Shown here: positions 17,887-26,541 of the stretch, piece by piece
Layout of the letters: each line of letters opens with the position of its first letter
How positions within the stretch are numbered: position 1 is the first letter of the stretch
NCBI RefSeq assembly: GCF_007556815.1
Contig: NZ_CP041743.1
Coordinates: forward strand, 1,302,001-1,366,000
Reading direction: 5' to 3'
DNA length: 64,000 bases
From: Paraburkholderia megapolitana
GTDB taxonomy: Bacteria > Pseudomonadota > Gammaproteobacteria > Burkholderiales > Burkholderiaceae
Notes under the pieces: model-generated
What the model saw: the letters and a program-made list of their open reading frames with translations, nothing else
The model's database searches: none
What the model was told of the DNA's origin: nothing
Position numbers and translations under genes: made by a program

Positions 17887-19041
17887 TCAGACAATCGCGC
17901 CTGGCAGATGCAACAGCAGCCGGATCAGATCCGGCTGGCGGTTCGTCGATGTCTTCTGGTAGATCGATTGCAACTGCTTGCGTACGGTGTCGTGCTGCAC
18001 GCCGAGACGCAGCGCAATGTCCTTTAGCGAGAGTCCTTCCGCGAGGCAGTATGCGACCCGGCATTCGGCTGGCGTCAGATTGAATGCCGCCGCGAGCAGA
18101 TCGGTGTCGACCACCGGCGACGATTGCGGATCGAAAAATATCAGCATGGCAATCGCACGCAGGCCGAATCTCGCCGACACCTCGCCGGGCACGATCAGGT
18201 TGTAGAACACATAGAGCGCGGTCTTCTCGCTGTCGTCGCCGGCGATGCGCAGTACCCGGTACTGTGCGGCGCTCGCCTGGGTGGCGTGATCGGGCACGCG
18301 CAACTGCCCTTCGGTCTGCGCGCAGTCATCGAGAAAGCGGCTCATGAAGGGCGGCGGCAGCATCAGCGTGCGACCGGTTATACGCACCAGCGCGGTCGAT
18401 TGCAGCAGACGTTCGGCGGCTCCGTTCACGTGCAGCACTTCGCCGCCGGTCGTCGCGAGTATCACGGGCTGCCCCCAGCGGCTCACGAACGCATGGCCGA
18501 CCAGCGCATCCGTCGAGTACACGTAGCGCTGCATCTGCTGCGTCATCGCGCGCGCCAGATGCGGTGTCAGGCGCTGTAAAAACGCAATCGCGTCCGCGGT
18601 CATCGGCCCCTGGCTATCGTTGCGCGTGCAGGCGAACACGACCGTGAGGCGTGCCTCGTCGATCAGCTTGCAGCCCGATACATAACGATGCCCCATCGGC
18701 AGCAGGAACTCCTGGTAAAAACGGTTCTCGCTGACGAACGCGTCGTCGAAATGCTCGTGGCAATGCATCCAGTGCAGCACCGGCTGCGTCCATAACAGCG
18801 CGAGACGCGGATCGACGCGATGGTAGTGCTGGATATAGCCGAGTTCGGCGGCCACCGGGAGATTGAAACCGTCACTGAAGGACAGCGTGTCGTGATGCTT
18901 GTCGAAGGCGAGCACATGAATCGTGCTGGCCCCGGTCAGTGCGGCGAGGTCCGCATATAACGCCTGCCATCCCGCGGCTTCGCCGACGGTGTCATAAATG
19001 CGGTGCACAAGCCGGTCATATTGTTGTTCATCTGATTCCAC
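17887..19041 (-). CDS. LuxR-family transcriptional regulator
   Basis: The protein has 384 residues. The C-terminal LuxR/GerE helix-turn-helix at ~318-375 contains LTPAECRVAYCLAEGLSLKDIALRLGVQHDTVRKQLQSIYQKT. The N-terminal ~300 residues lack the autoinducer-binding motif pattern I would expect of a quorum-sensing LuxR and look more like a PAS/GAF-type sensory region (VHAF-like strands, ARAMTQQMQR linker). It probably responds to an unknown small molecule. No target is obvious: the convergent neighbour is the small lipoprotein, and a 347-bp gap separates it from the divergent small gene at 19389. Confidence 0.88.
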   Translation of the reverse strand: MESDEQQYDRLVHRIYDTVGEAAGWQALYADLAALTGASTIHVLAFDKHHDTLSFSDGFNLPVAAELGYIQHYHRVDPRLALLWTQPVLHWMHCHEHFDDAFVSENRFYQEFLLPMGHRYVSGCKLIDEARLTVVFACTRNDSQGPMTADAIAFLQRLTPHLARAMTQQMQRYVYSTDALVGHAFVSRWGQPVILATTGGEVLHVNGAAERLLQSTALVRITGRTLMLPPPFMSRFLDDCAQTEGQLRVPDHATQASAAQYRVLRIAGDDSEKTALYVFYNLIVPGEVSARFGLRAIAMLIFFDPQSSPVVDTDLLAAAFNLTPAECRVAYCLAEGLSLKDIALRLGVQHDTVRKQLQSIYQKTSTNRQPDLIRLLLHLPGAIV

Positions 19042-19388
19042 GCGACCTCGATTTTTTCCATAAACACTGCACGTACTCGATCTACCAGGTTGGACTTATG
19101 TCTTCCACAAACGGGGAATATACAGTCCGAATAGCTGACGTTAATCTTCCGTTTCTTACGCTGGATTATCTTCTGACGAGACGCCGGGTTCGGTGCGGCG
19201 CCTAACGGAAGAGCACTCGCCGCAGTTCTAGAGTCGATTCAGGACCGGTAATCGAATATTCGCCGTAAATTTTTCCAGAGGCGTCTGAAAAAGGCAGACG
19301 AATCGGTAGTTACTCCCGTTTTTACTCGACGGTATACGGCACAGTTAATGCTTGTAGTGGATTTAGACTGGCATTCCGGGGAAAGGCA
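19042..19388. other. Intergenic region with a 9-bp perfect inverted repeat
   Basis: No gene is visible. TCTTCCGTT (19145-19153) is the exact reverse complement of AACGGAAGA (19204-19212), enclosing ~50 bp that itself holds GCCG/CGGC pairing. It could be a structured leader or a regulatory site between the divergent LuxR-type gene and the small gene. AT-rich tracts around 19255-19350 suggest promoters. Confidence 0.35.
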
Positions 19389-19589
19389 ATGAACCACCAG
19401 CAACTCGAAAAAGATATTGAACATCTCGAACACGTGATGCCGCGCATTTCAGCCGGCGACCGCATCCCGTTGTCCTACTGGCGCAACCGGGTCAATTCGG
19501 TTCTGGCTGCGATTCTCGTTCCATCGCAGGCGAGCCGCGTGAAGCGGCTCAACGAAGCGCTTCTCGTCCTTGAGGGGCTCCAAAAATGA
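19389..19589 (+). CDS. Small hypothetical helical protein (66 aa)
   Basis: I do not recognise it. MNHQQLEKDIEHLEHVMPRISAGDRIPLSYWRNRVNSVLAA is followed by SRVKRLNEALLVLEGLQK, two amphipathic helices around a Pro/Trp-containing turn. It has no signal peptide or membrane segment. GGGGAAAGG 4-12 bases upstream gives a good ribosome site, and the reading frame has normal high-GC third positions. It precedes the serine hydrolase gene on the same strand by 72 bp. Confidence 0.6.
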   Translation: MNHQQLEKDIEHLEHVMPRISAGDRIPLSYWRNRVNSVLAAILVPSQASRVKRLNEALLVLEGLQK

Positions 19590-19661
19590 TGCCGGCAGTA
19601 CTGGCCGATTGCACATCTTTCTGTTTACAGTAGAAGAACGACCGAGCTTGCAGGGACCGCG

Positions 19662-20861
19662 ATGCAGAGAGCAGGTTTTTCTCCCGACCGGCTCGCACGC
19701 TTGACTGAGGCCATGCAGGCCTATGTCGAGCGCGGCGACGTGGCGGGTGTCGTGACGCTGGCGTGGCGTCGCGACGAGATTGCGCAATTCGATGCGCTTG
19801 GTCTGCGAGACGAAGCGGACCGGCTGCCGATGGAGCGCGACACGCTGTTCCGGATCGCCTCGATGACGAAACCGGTCACGAGCGCCGCAGCGATGATGCT
19901 GATCGAAGCGGACCAGCTGGCGCTCGACGCGCCCGTGAGCCGGTGGCTACCGGAACTCGCGACACTGCGCGTGCTGCGCGATCCAGCAGGCTCCCTCGAT
20001 ACCACCGACCCGTTGCGTGAGCCCATCACGGTGCTCGATCTGCTGACGCATCGTGCGGGTTTCGCGTATCACTTCACTTCGACGGGACCGCTTGCCGAGG
20101 CCTATGCCAAAGCGTTCAACGGAGTCGACTCGGGGGCCGGCTCCAACGGATGGCTCGCGCGCGTCGCGTCGTTGCCGCTGATGTTTCAGCCCGGTACGCG
20201 CTGGCACTACAGCGTCGCTACCGACGTACTCGGCGTCCTCGTCGAGCGCGTGAGCGGTCTGTCGCTCGGTGACTTCTTCCGCACGCGCATCTTCGAGCCG
20301 TTAGGCATGCGCGATACCGCGTTCTCGATTGCGGGCACGCAGCTCGAGCGGCTCAGCACAGCATGGCGCTTCGATTCGCCGAGCCGGCGCCGCGTCGTCG
20401 AAGAGCGCGCGGCGGGTAGTCGCTGGGCCAATGCAGCGCGTTTCCAGAGCGGCGGTGGTGGGCTCGTCTCGACGGCCCACGACTATCTACAGTTTGCCCG
20501 GCTGCTGCTCGGACGCGGGCGCGTCGACGATACGCGGCTGTTGTCGCACCGCTCGGTCGACCTGATGCGCAGCAACTTCCTGACCCGCGAACAGCGGCGC
20601 ATGCCGGCCATCGGTCCGATTACGTGGGCGGGGCAGGGCTTCGGGCTCGGCTTGTCGGTGGTCGACGATCCGGCGCAACAGTTGCCGCTCGGCTACCGGT
20701 CGACGGGTTCGTTTGGCTGGCCTGGCGCATTCGGCACGAGCTGGTTTGCCGATCCCGTGGAGCAGATGATCGGCATCATGCTGATCCAGCTTCGTACCGA
20801 CGGACCATTTCCGATGGCGAACGAATACGAGCGCCGCCTGTACGACGCAATCGACGATTGA
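19662..20861 (+). CDS. Serine hydrolase of the class C beta-lactamase/EstB family
   Basis: The 399-residue protein has the SxxK catalytic motif as ASMTK, with nucleophile Ser 67 and Lys 70. The second motif Tyr is in WHYSVATDVLGVLVERVSG (~185). These features place it in the beta-lactamase/esterase EstB/LpqH-type group. There is no signal peptide, so it is probably cytoplasmic, hydrolysing short-chain esters rather than acting as a true beta-lactamase. AGGGA lies upstream of the ATG. The C-terminal FGWPGAFGTSWFADPVEQMIGIMLIQ region is typical of EstB-like enzymes. Substrate unknown. Confidence 0.9.
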   Translation: MQRAGFSPDRLARLTEAMQAYVERGDVAGVVTLAWRRDEIAQFDALGLRDEADRLPMERDTLFRIASMTKPVTSAAAMMLIEADQLALDAPVSRWLPELATLRVLRDPAGSLDTTDPLREPITVLDLLTHRAGFAYHFTSTGPLAEAYAKAFNGVDSGAGSNGWLARVASLPLMFQPGTRWHYSVATDVLGVLVERVSGLSLGDFFRTRIFEPLGMRDTAFSIAGTQLERLSTAWRFDSPSRRRVVEERAAGSRWANAARFQSGGGGLVSTAHDYLQFARLLLGRGRVDDTRLLSHRSVDLMRSNFLTREQRRMPAIGPITWAGQGFGLGLSVVDDPAQQLPLGYRSTGSFGWPGAFGTSWFADPVEQMIGIMLIQLRTDGPFPMANEYERRLYDAIDD

Positions 20862-21024
20862 ATGTGCAGTGATGTGGTGTGGTGTGGCGTTACGGGGACA
20901 CTGGCACGTAACGCACGACTGACTGACCTTTAGCACTTGGGGCGAAACCGGACCTATCCGGCACTTTTTCGATCTGTTAGGGTCACACTCCCCGTTGCCC
21001 TAACACCAATTGGAGACTGCTGTC

Positions 21025-21318
21025 ATGGCCACCTATAAGCAACTGACTGCTCAACTCGAAAAGCTTCATAAGGAGGTGGCCGTCGCGCGCGATAAAGAAG
21101 TGGCACAGGCGATCGCCGACATCAGACAGCAGATCGCCGAATACGGGATCACGGCGGAAGAACTCGGCTTCTCGAGCAAACGCGCTCCCGGTGCACGCAA
21201 GGCGCCACTGCCGCCGCGCTATCGCAACCCCAAGACTGATGAAACATGGAGCGGTCGCGGCCGCACCCCAGGCTGGCTCGTGGGCAAGAACCGCGATCGC
21301 TTCCTGATCGAAGACTGA
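21025..21318 (+). CDS. H-NS-family nucleoid-associated protein (short form)
   Basis: The 97-residue protein begins MATYKQLTAQLEKLHKEVAVARDKEVAQAIADIRQQIAEYGITAEELGF (coiled-coil oligomerisation part). It ends with the DNA-binding box LPPRYRNPKTDETWSGRGRTPGWL. I prefer the ATG at 21025, with GGAG nine bases upstream; an in-frame TTG lies five codons earlier. This is the standard Burkholderia H-NS length. It resembles the H-NS gene at 12370 without the Lys/Ala tail, so the region carries two full paralogues. Confidence 0.93.
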   Translation: MATYKQLTAQLEKLHKEVAVARDKEVAQAIADIRQQIAEYGITAEELGFSSKRAPGARKAPLPPRYRNPKTDETWSGRGRTPGWLVGKNRDRFLIED

Positions 21319-21475
21319 AGCGGGCGGCGTTTTCGCCGCACGACAGAAGCGTCCGACGGCCGATGCATCCACGCGATGCATCGGCCGTCTGCTTTGCGCA
21401 GCGATAGCGCGCTGCGTGATGACGATGTCGCGGTGACGCGTCACGTGTCGTTTTTCGCACCGTTGAGCAATTCCC

Positions 21476-21500
21476 GAAAACGCTCACCTTTGACCGATCT
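21476..21500. repeat. Copy 1 of duplicated element GAAAACGCTCACCTTTG..CCGATC
   Basis: The 17 bases GAAAACGCTCACCTTTG are identical to the copy at 21841, followed by A-CCGATC here and GG-CCGATC there. The two lie 365 bp apart in non-coding DNA in the same orientation. Its nature is unknown. Confidence 0.6.
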
Positions 21501-21840
21501 CGCGTGGGTGATGGAGTGGTTCGGCGGAGGGTGCCCGCGCGCGAGGGCGCCGAGTCGAGGCGATGTCGATTCGGACATCCATTCGATGCGGATGAGTGCT
21601 CGAACCTCGTAGTGAAGTCACTTGCGTCGTCTAGGTAGATCGGCTGGACAGCCTTATCTGACAAGGCTTTGCGGCGCTCAAGGAAGCTCGCATAAACGAT
21701 TCGCAAACATACCGGACGCGCTGCATACGCATGCGGACGCGGCTATCAAAGCACGTGCCACGCACGCTGCGTACGGTGCAAACCAAAGACGATCTCCGCT
21801 CACGTCTAACGTGTGAACAGCACCAGAATTCGCCCCTCCT

Positions 21841-21866
21841 GAAAACGCTCACCTTTGGGCCGATCG
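21841..21866. repeat. Copy 2 of duplicated element GAAAACGCTCACCTTTG..CCGATC
   Basis: This copy shares 17 consecutive bases plus the CCGATC extension with the copy at 21476, with a 1-nt spacing difference. It lies ~135 bp upstream of fae. Confidence 0.6.
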
Positions 21867-22000
21867 AGACCTGCAGCACGCGCCTGGGACAAACCCGGAA
21901 ATGAGCGCGCCTCATACCCCGCATCAAAAAACATCGATTCACCGCCGTTCGTCGCGGCCCGCACAATCGCGCCATTCACTCAACCGCTGACGGAACGACC

Positions 22001-22525
22001 ATGAGCGCCACGACGGACAAACAACTTTATATCGGCGAAGGATTCGAAGGACCGGGCGTCAATCTCGCCCACATCAACGTGCTGGTCGGCCCGCGCAACG
22101 GCCCGGCAGGCCAGGCGTTCGCGACCGCGCTCGCGACACCGAGCACGGGCCACGCGCCGTTCGTCGTGATCGCGCGCCCCGGCATCCCGACCAAGCCGCT
22201 GACGCTGTATGTGAACAAGGCGCAGATCGATGGCGAGTTCCACGGCAATGCGACGTGGGGTGCATCGCAGGCCGGGATCGCGAAGGCCGTGGCCGAGTCG
22301 CTGGAGAACGGCACGCTGCCGCCCGAGGCGGAGAACGACTGGGTGGTGGTGTCGGCGAACTGGGTCAACCCGAAGACCGACGATCTCGATGCCGTGTTCG
22401 AAAACAACTACCGCGCCTGCAAGAACGCAATCGTGGCGGCGATGAAGGGCTTGCCGCATCGCGACGAAGTGTTTGCCGCCGCGCGCGAGGTATCGAATCC
22501 GTTCTATACGCCGAAGCAACGCTGA
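22001..22525 (+). CDS. fae: Formaldehyde-activating enzyme (Fae) homologue
   Basis: The protein has 174 residues, matching bacterial Fae (~170). The N-terminal GEGFEGPGVNLAHINVLVGPRNGPAGQAF corresponds to the Fae signature, with the catalytic His at residue 24. NPKTDDLDAVFENNYRACKNAI matches the C-terminal substrate region. Fae condenses formaldehyde with tetrahydromethanopterin (H4MPT) to methylene-H4MPT in the cytoplasm. Some Burkholderia, for example strain LB400, are known to have an H4MPT-linked formaldehyde route. No other H4MPT gene is in the window. It leads an apparent operon with an aldo/keto reductase, an aldehyde dehydrogenase and a transporter, which suggests aldehyde detoxification. 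It could be a Fae-like paralogue of a different activity. Confidence 0.88.
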   Translation: MSATTDKQLYIGEGFEGPGVNLAHINVLVGPRNGPAGQAFATALATPSTGHAPFVVIARPGIPTKPLTLYVNKAQIDGEFHGNATWGASQAGIAKAVAESLENGTLPPEAENDWVVVSANWVNPKTDDLDAVFENNYRACKNAIVAAMKGLPHRDEVFAAAREVSNPFYTPKQR

Positions 22526-22572
22526 GCGTAGCGCTCCACTCGGCGCCGCTAAAAAAATCTGGAGACAGTTTC

Positions 22573-23610
22573 ATGGAATACACCCGCCTCGGCCAGTCCG
22601 GCCTGAAAGTTTCGCGTCTGTGCCTCGGCACGATGAACATGGGCACGCCGCAATGGAAGCCGTGGATCTTCGATGAAGCGCAAAGCGAACCCATCGTGCG
22701 TCACGCGCTGGATGCCGGCGTGAACTTCATCGATCTCGCCGATTTCTATTCGACCGGTGTCGGCGAGGAAGTCGTCGGTCGGATTCTGAAGCGCGCTACG
22801 CGTCGCGAAGAGATCGTCGTGGCGACCAAGGTCGGCTACGACATGGGCAGCTACCAGAACGCGGGCGGCCATTCGCGCAAGCACATCATGGACGGCATCG
22901 ACGGGTCGTTGAAACGCCTCGACATGGACTACGTCGATATCTTCATGCTGCATTTCTTCGACGTGAATACGCCAGTCGAAGAAACGATGGGCGCGCTAAA
23001 CGACATCGTGCGTGCAGGCAAGGCGCGCTACCTCGGCGTGTCGACGATGTACACGTGGCAGTTCGCAAAGATCATGCAGGTCTGCGAACGCAACGGCTGG
23101 CATAAGCCGATCAATATGCAATTGCAGCTGAACCTCGCCTACCGCGAGGAAGAGCGCGAAATGATTCCGTACTGCAAAGACCAGGGGGTGGGCGTCTCGG
23201 TGTTCAGTCCGCTCGCACGCGGTTTTCTGACCAGCGATCCGACTTCGACACGCAACCAGACCGACTTCTTCACTGCGCAGATGTACGGCGACGCAACGAC
23301 GCGCGAGATTGCCGCATCGGTGGCACGCGTCGCGGCGCGCCGTGGCGTGACGCCCGCGCAGATTGCGCAGGCGTGGGTACTCAACCACGGCGGCGTATCG
23401 AGCATGCTGGTTGGCGCGGATTCGGCTGCGCAGTTCGATAGCGCGCTGGCCGCGCTCGAGACGAAGCTCGACGCCGACGAACTGTTCGAACTCGAACGCA
23501 ACTACACCCCGTGCGATCTGATCAACGATTACACGGCCGGCCGGCGCATCGCACGCGAACCGCGGGCCGCCGAGGGCGTGTTCGCCGAAACATTCGGCAA
23601 GGCAGCGTGA
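22573..23610 (+). CDS. Aldo/keto reductase
   Basis: The 345-residue (alpha/beta)8 oxidoreductase starts at the ATG at 22573 behind GGAGACAG. A much longer in-frame reading from 22255 merely reads through the fae gene in another frame. Catalytic-tetrad segments are FIDLADFYSTG (Asp and Tyr), VATKVG (Lys) and FMLHFFD (His). NADPH-contact features are SPLARGFLT and the C-terminal GADSAAQFDSAL. It probably reduces an aldehyde to an alcohol. It lies 47 bp after fae and 7 bp before the aldehyde dehydrogenase, clearly within an operon. Physiological substrate unknown. Confidence 0.92.
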   Translation: MEYTRLGQSGLKVSRLCLGTMNMGTPQWKPWIFDEAQSEPIVRHALDAGVNFIDLADFYSTGVGEEVVGRILKRATRREEIVVATKVGYDMGSYQNAGGHSRKHIMDGIDGSLKRLDMDYVDIFMLHFFDVNTPVEETMGALNDIVRAGKARYLGVSTMYTWQFAKIMQVCERNGWHKPINMQLQLNLAYREEEREMIPYCKDQGVGVSVFSPLARGFLTSDPTSTRNQTDFFTAQMYGDATTREIAASVARVAARRGVTPAQIAQAWVLNHGGVSSMLVGADSAAQFDSALAALETKLDADELFELERNYTPCDLINDYTAGRRIAREPRAAEGVFAETFGKAA

Positions 23611-23617
23611 GGCACAC

Positions 23618-25057
23618 ATGAGCGAATTTCTCCGGACAGGGCATTACATCGGCGGCGAGTGGTATCAAAGCGAAAGCACGTATGCGGTGCTCAACCCGGC
23701 AACCGGCGATGTGATCGCGCAGGTCGCGAAGGCAGGTGCCGACGAAACCGCGCAGGCGATTACCGCAGCCGAGCGGGCATTTCCCGCCTGGCGCGCGCTG
23801 ACCGCGAAAGAGCGCAGTGCACGCGTGAAACGCTGGGGCGAACTGATGCTCGAGCATCGCGAAGCGCTTGCCGAACTGCTGACACGCGAACAAGGCAAAC
23901 CGCTCGCCGAAGCGCGCGGCGAAGTTGCGTACGCGGCGAGCTTCTTCGAATGGTTTGCGGAAGAAGCGAAGCGCAGCTACGGCGACGTGATTCCGAGCCC
24001 GAAGCCTGGCTCGAAGATCATCGTGACGCGCGAGCCGGTCGGTGTCGTGGCAGCGATCACGCCGTGGAACTTCCCGCTCGCGATGATCACGCGCAAGGCC
24101 GGTCCCGCGCTTGCCGCAGGTTGCACGATGGTGCTCAAGCCGTCCGAAGAAACGCCGCTCTCCGCGCTCGCGCTGGCTGTGCTGGCGGAACAGGCCGGCA
24201 TTCCGGCTGGCGTGTTCAACATCGTCTCCGGCGATGCGGTTGCGATCGGCAACGTGCTGACGGCTTCGCCGGTCGTGCGCAAGCTGTCGTTCACCGGTTC
24301 GACGCGGGTCGGCAAGCTGCTCGCGAAGCAATCGGCGGACACGCTGAAGAAGCTGTCGCTCGAACTCGGCGGCAATGCGCCGTTTATCGTGTTCGACGAC
24401 GCCGATCTCGATGCGGCCGTGCAAGGTGCGATTGCCTCGAAGTTTCGCAACACCGGGCAGACCTGTGTGTGCGTGAACCGCTTCTATGTGCAGGACGGTA
24501 TCTACGACGCGTTCACCGAAGCGTTGACGCGGGCTGTGCGGACGATGCGCGTCGGTAATGCGCTCGAAGGCGACGTCGAGCAGGGGCCGCTCATCAACGA
24601 GGCAGCGCTGCGTAAAGTCGAGAGCCACGTCGCCGATGCCTTGCAGAAAGGCGCGACCGCGTTGACCGGCGGCAAGCGTCATGCGCTCGGCGGTACGTTC
24701 TATGAGCCTACGGTGTTGAGCGGCGCGACGCGCGCGATGCAGATCGCCGAAGAAGAAACCTTCGGGCCGGTCGCCGCGTGCTTCCGCTTCAAGACCGAAA
24801 CCGAAGCGATCGCCGCAGCCAACGACACGCCATTCGGTCTGTCCGCCTATTTCTACACACGCGATCTCGGCCGCGCCTGGCGCGTCGCGGACGCGCTCGA
24901 AAGCGGCATGGTCGGCATCAACGAAGGGATCATCTCGACCGAGGTGGCGCCGTTCGGCGGTGTCAAGCAGTCGGGTCTCGGCCGCGAAGGATCGAAGTAC
25001 GGCCTCGATGAATACGTCGAACTGAAGTACATGATGATGGCGGGCCTTGGCGGTTGA
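23618..25057 (+). CDS. NAD(P)-dependent aldehyde dehydrogenase, succinate-semialdehyde dehydrogenase-like
   Basis: The protein has 479 residues, typical of the GabD-type subfamily. Visible are PWNFPLAMITRKAGPAL, FTGSTRVGKLL (cofactor site), LELGGNAPFIV with the general-base Glu, and NTGQTCVCVNR with catalytic Cys 283. EETFGPVAACF and GLGREGSKYG are also typical. It oxidises an aldehyde to an acid in the cytoplasm. The subfamily name is succinate-semialdehyde dehydrogenase, but relatives act on other aldehydes, including glutarate semialdehyde and aromatic aldehydes. It follows the aldo/keto reductase by 7 bp and precedes an MFS transporter in the fae operon. Confidence 0.93.
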   Translation: MSEFLRTGHYIGGEWYQSESTYAVLNPATGDVIAQVAKAGADETAQAITAAERAFPAWRALTAKERSARVKRWGELMLEHREALAELLTREQGKPLAEARGEVAYAASFFEWFAEEAKRSYGDVIPSPKPGSKIIVTREPVGVVAAITPWNFPLAMITRKAGPALAAGCTMVLKPSEETPLSALALAVLAEQAGIPAGVFNIVSGDAVAIGNVLTASPVVRKLSFTGSTRVGKLLAKQSADTLKKLSLELGGNAPFIVFDDADLDAAVQGAIASKFRNTGQTCVCVNRFYVQDGIYDAFTEALTRAVRTMRVGNALEGDVEQGPLINEAALRKVESHVADALQKGATALTGGKRHALGGTFYEPTVLSGATRAMQIAEEETFGPVAACFRFKTETEAIAAANDTPFGLSAYFYTRDLGRAWRVADALESGMVGINEGIISTEVAPFGGVKQSGLGREGSKYGLDEYVELKYMMMAGLGG

Positions 25058-25121
25058 ATCGCGCAGTACCAGGCAGCAGGGGCAGTAAGGGCAGCACCAC
25101 TACTAGAAGACAGGAGACAGC

Positions 25122-26537
25122 GTGAGCATCCATCACGACATGCAGGCCGCGCCGCTCGGGCGCACGCCCGGTGCAGCGCGCACAGCGTCAGGAATGGCAC
25201 CAGCGGCGCCGAGCGCTGCACGCGCTAGCGTCCCGCTCGACGACGTGCCGCTCAACCGGTTTCACGTGAAGATCGCGGGCCTGACGTTCGGCGCGCACTT
25301 CACCGAGGGCTACGCGCTTGGCACGATCGGCTATGCGCTCGCCTCGCTGAACCGGCAGATGCCGCTCGACGCGTTCTGGATGGGCATGATCGGCAGCTCG
25401 GCGCTGATGGGGATTTTTCTCGGCAGTCTCGTGTTCGGCTGGTTATCGGATCGCATGGGGCGGCAGAAGATTTTTCTGCTGAGCTTCCTGATCATCACGC
25501 TCGCGGCGTTCGGACAGTTCTATGTCAGCTCGCCGCTGATGTTGTGCGCGTTGCGTGTCGTCATCGGCTTCGGCATGGGCGGCGATTTTGCCGTCGGCCA
25601 CGCGATCCTTGCGGAGTTCTCGCCGCGCAGGCATCGCGGCGCGTTGCTCGGTTCGTTCAGCGTGATCTGGACGGTCGGTTATGTCGCGGCGAACGTGCTG
25701 GGCATGTTGTACGGCGATGCCTCACCGGATGCGTGGCGCTGGCTGCTTGCGTCGGCGGGCGTGCCTGCACTGCTCGTCCTGGTGCTGCGAATCGGCACGC
25801 CCGAGTCGCCGCGCTGGTTGCTCGGCCAGGGGCGCGCAGCCGAAGCAAAGGCGATCGTGCTCAAGTACTTTGGACCGCACGTGACGCTCGAAGGCGGCGC
25901 GCACGATCACACAACACGCACGGCACGCGGCGGCTTCGCACGGCTCTTCACGCCGGAACTGATCCGTCGCACGTTCTTCAACTGCACGTTCTTCGTGTGC
26001 CTCGTGATCCCATACTTCGCGATCTACACGTTCCTGCCGACCATCCTCAAGGCGATCCACCTGAACGAAGGTTTCGGCGCCGATTTCCTGCTGAACGGTT
26101 TTCTCGTACTCGGCGCGGTGCTCGGCATCTGGCTCACGATCAAGCTGCCGCGCCGCGTGTTTCTGATCGGATCGTTCGCGGTGACCTGCCTGTCGCTGGT
26201 GGCACTGTCGTTGCTGCCCGACTCGGCGGCGCTCGCGATGATCTTTGCGTTCGCCGTGTTCACGCTGACGATGTCGGCGTTCTCGAACCTGGTCGGTGTG
26301 TTTCCGCCCGAGTGCTTTCCGACCGAGGTGCGGGCGTGCGGCGTGGGCCTGGCTATTGCCTGCAGCCGGCTCGGTTCCGCCGTCGGCACATTCCTGTTGC
26401 CGCTCGGCATTGCCCAGATCGGTTTTCACGCGACCATGTTCGCGCTCGCCGCGGTACTGCTCGTGGGTATGCTGGTGTCGATCGTCCTGGCACCGGAGAC
26501 GCGCCACCTGACGCTGAACCAGGCGAGCGGCGAGTGA
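25122..26537 (+). CDS. MFS transporter (sugar/aromatic-acid porter type)
   Basis: The protein has 471 residues with 12 predicted membrane segments. I choose the GTG at 25122 because CAGGAGACAGC precedes it; an ATG six codons later has no such site. The major facilitator signature is GWLSDRMGRQKIF between helices 2 and 3, with RVVIGFGMGGDFAVGHAILAEFSPRRHRGALLG around helices 4-5. This region resembles the SP/AAHS-type importers of Burkholderia. It probably imports the substrate of the aldo/keto reductase and aldehyde dehydrogenase. It converges on the tannase-family gene with only 4 bp between stop codons. Confidence 0.92.
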   Translation: MSIHHDMQAAPLGRTPGAARTASGMAPAAPSAARASVPLDDVPLNRFHVKIAGLTFGAHFTEGYALGTIGYALASLNRQMPLDAFWMGMIGSSALMGIFLGSLVFGWLSDRMGRQKIFLLSFLIITLAAFGQFYVSSPLMLCALRVVIGFGMGGDFAVGHAILAEFSPRRHRGALLGSFSVIWTVGYVAANVLGMLYGDASPDAWRWLLASAGVPALLVLVLRIGTPESPRWLLGQGRAAEAKAIVLKYFGPHVTLEGGAHDHTTRTARGGFARLFTPELIRRTFFNCTFFVCLVIPYFAIYTFLPTILKAIHLNEGFGADFLLNGFLVLGAVLGIWLTIKLPRRVFLIGSFAVTCLSLVALSLLPDSAALAMIFAFAVFTLTMSAFSNLVGVFPPECFPTEVRACGVGLAIACSRLGSAVGTFLLPLGIAQIGFHATMFALAAVLLVGMLVSIVLAPETRHLTLNQASGE

Positions 26538-26541
26538 GGCT

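Larger units (their letters stand above)
21319..22000. other. 682-bp region without a convincing gene, holding a duplicated ~25-bp element
   Basis: Open frames here are short. One 45-codon minus frame (21441-21578) ends KGERFRELLNGAKNDT, and another of 57 codons (21806-21979, GTG start) ends KGERFQEGRILVLFTR. Both have no ribosome site, and their shared KGERF comes from the DNA repeat. A hairpin-prone inverted CATCGGCCG-type segment also occurs just after the H-NS stop. Confidence 0.4.

Noticed and set aside
19662..20861. Serine hydrolase as a resistance beta-lactamase
   Set aside because: No signal peptide and EstB-like C-terminal features; an esterase role is more likely.
21441..21578. 45-codon minus frame ending KGERFRELLNGAKNDT
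   Set aside because: No ribosome site; the similarity to the frame at 21806-21979 is limited to the DNA repeat, so I treat it as part of the repeat rather than a gene.
22255..22572. N-terminal extension of the aldo/keto reductase frame
   Set aside because: It merely reads through the fae gene in another frame; the ATG at 22573 has a good ribosome site and begins the family sequence.
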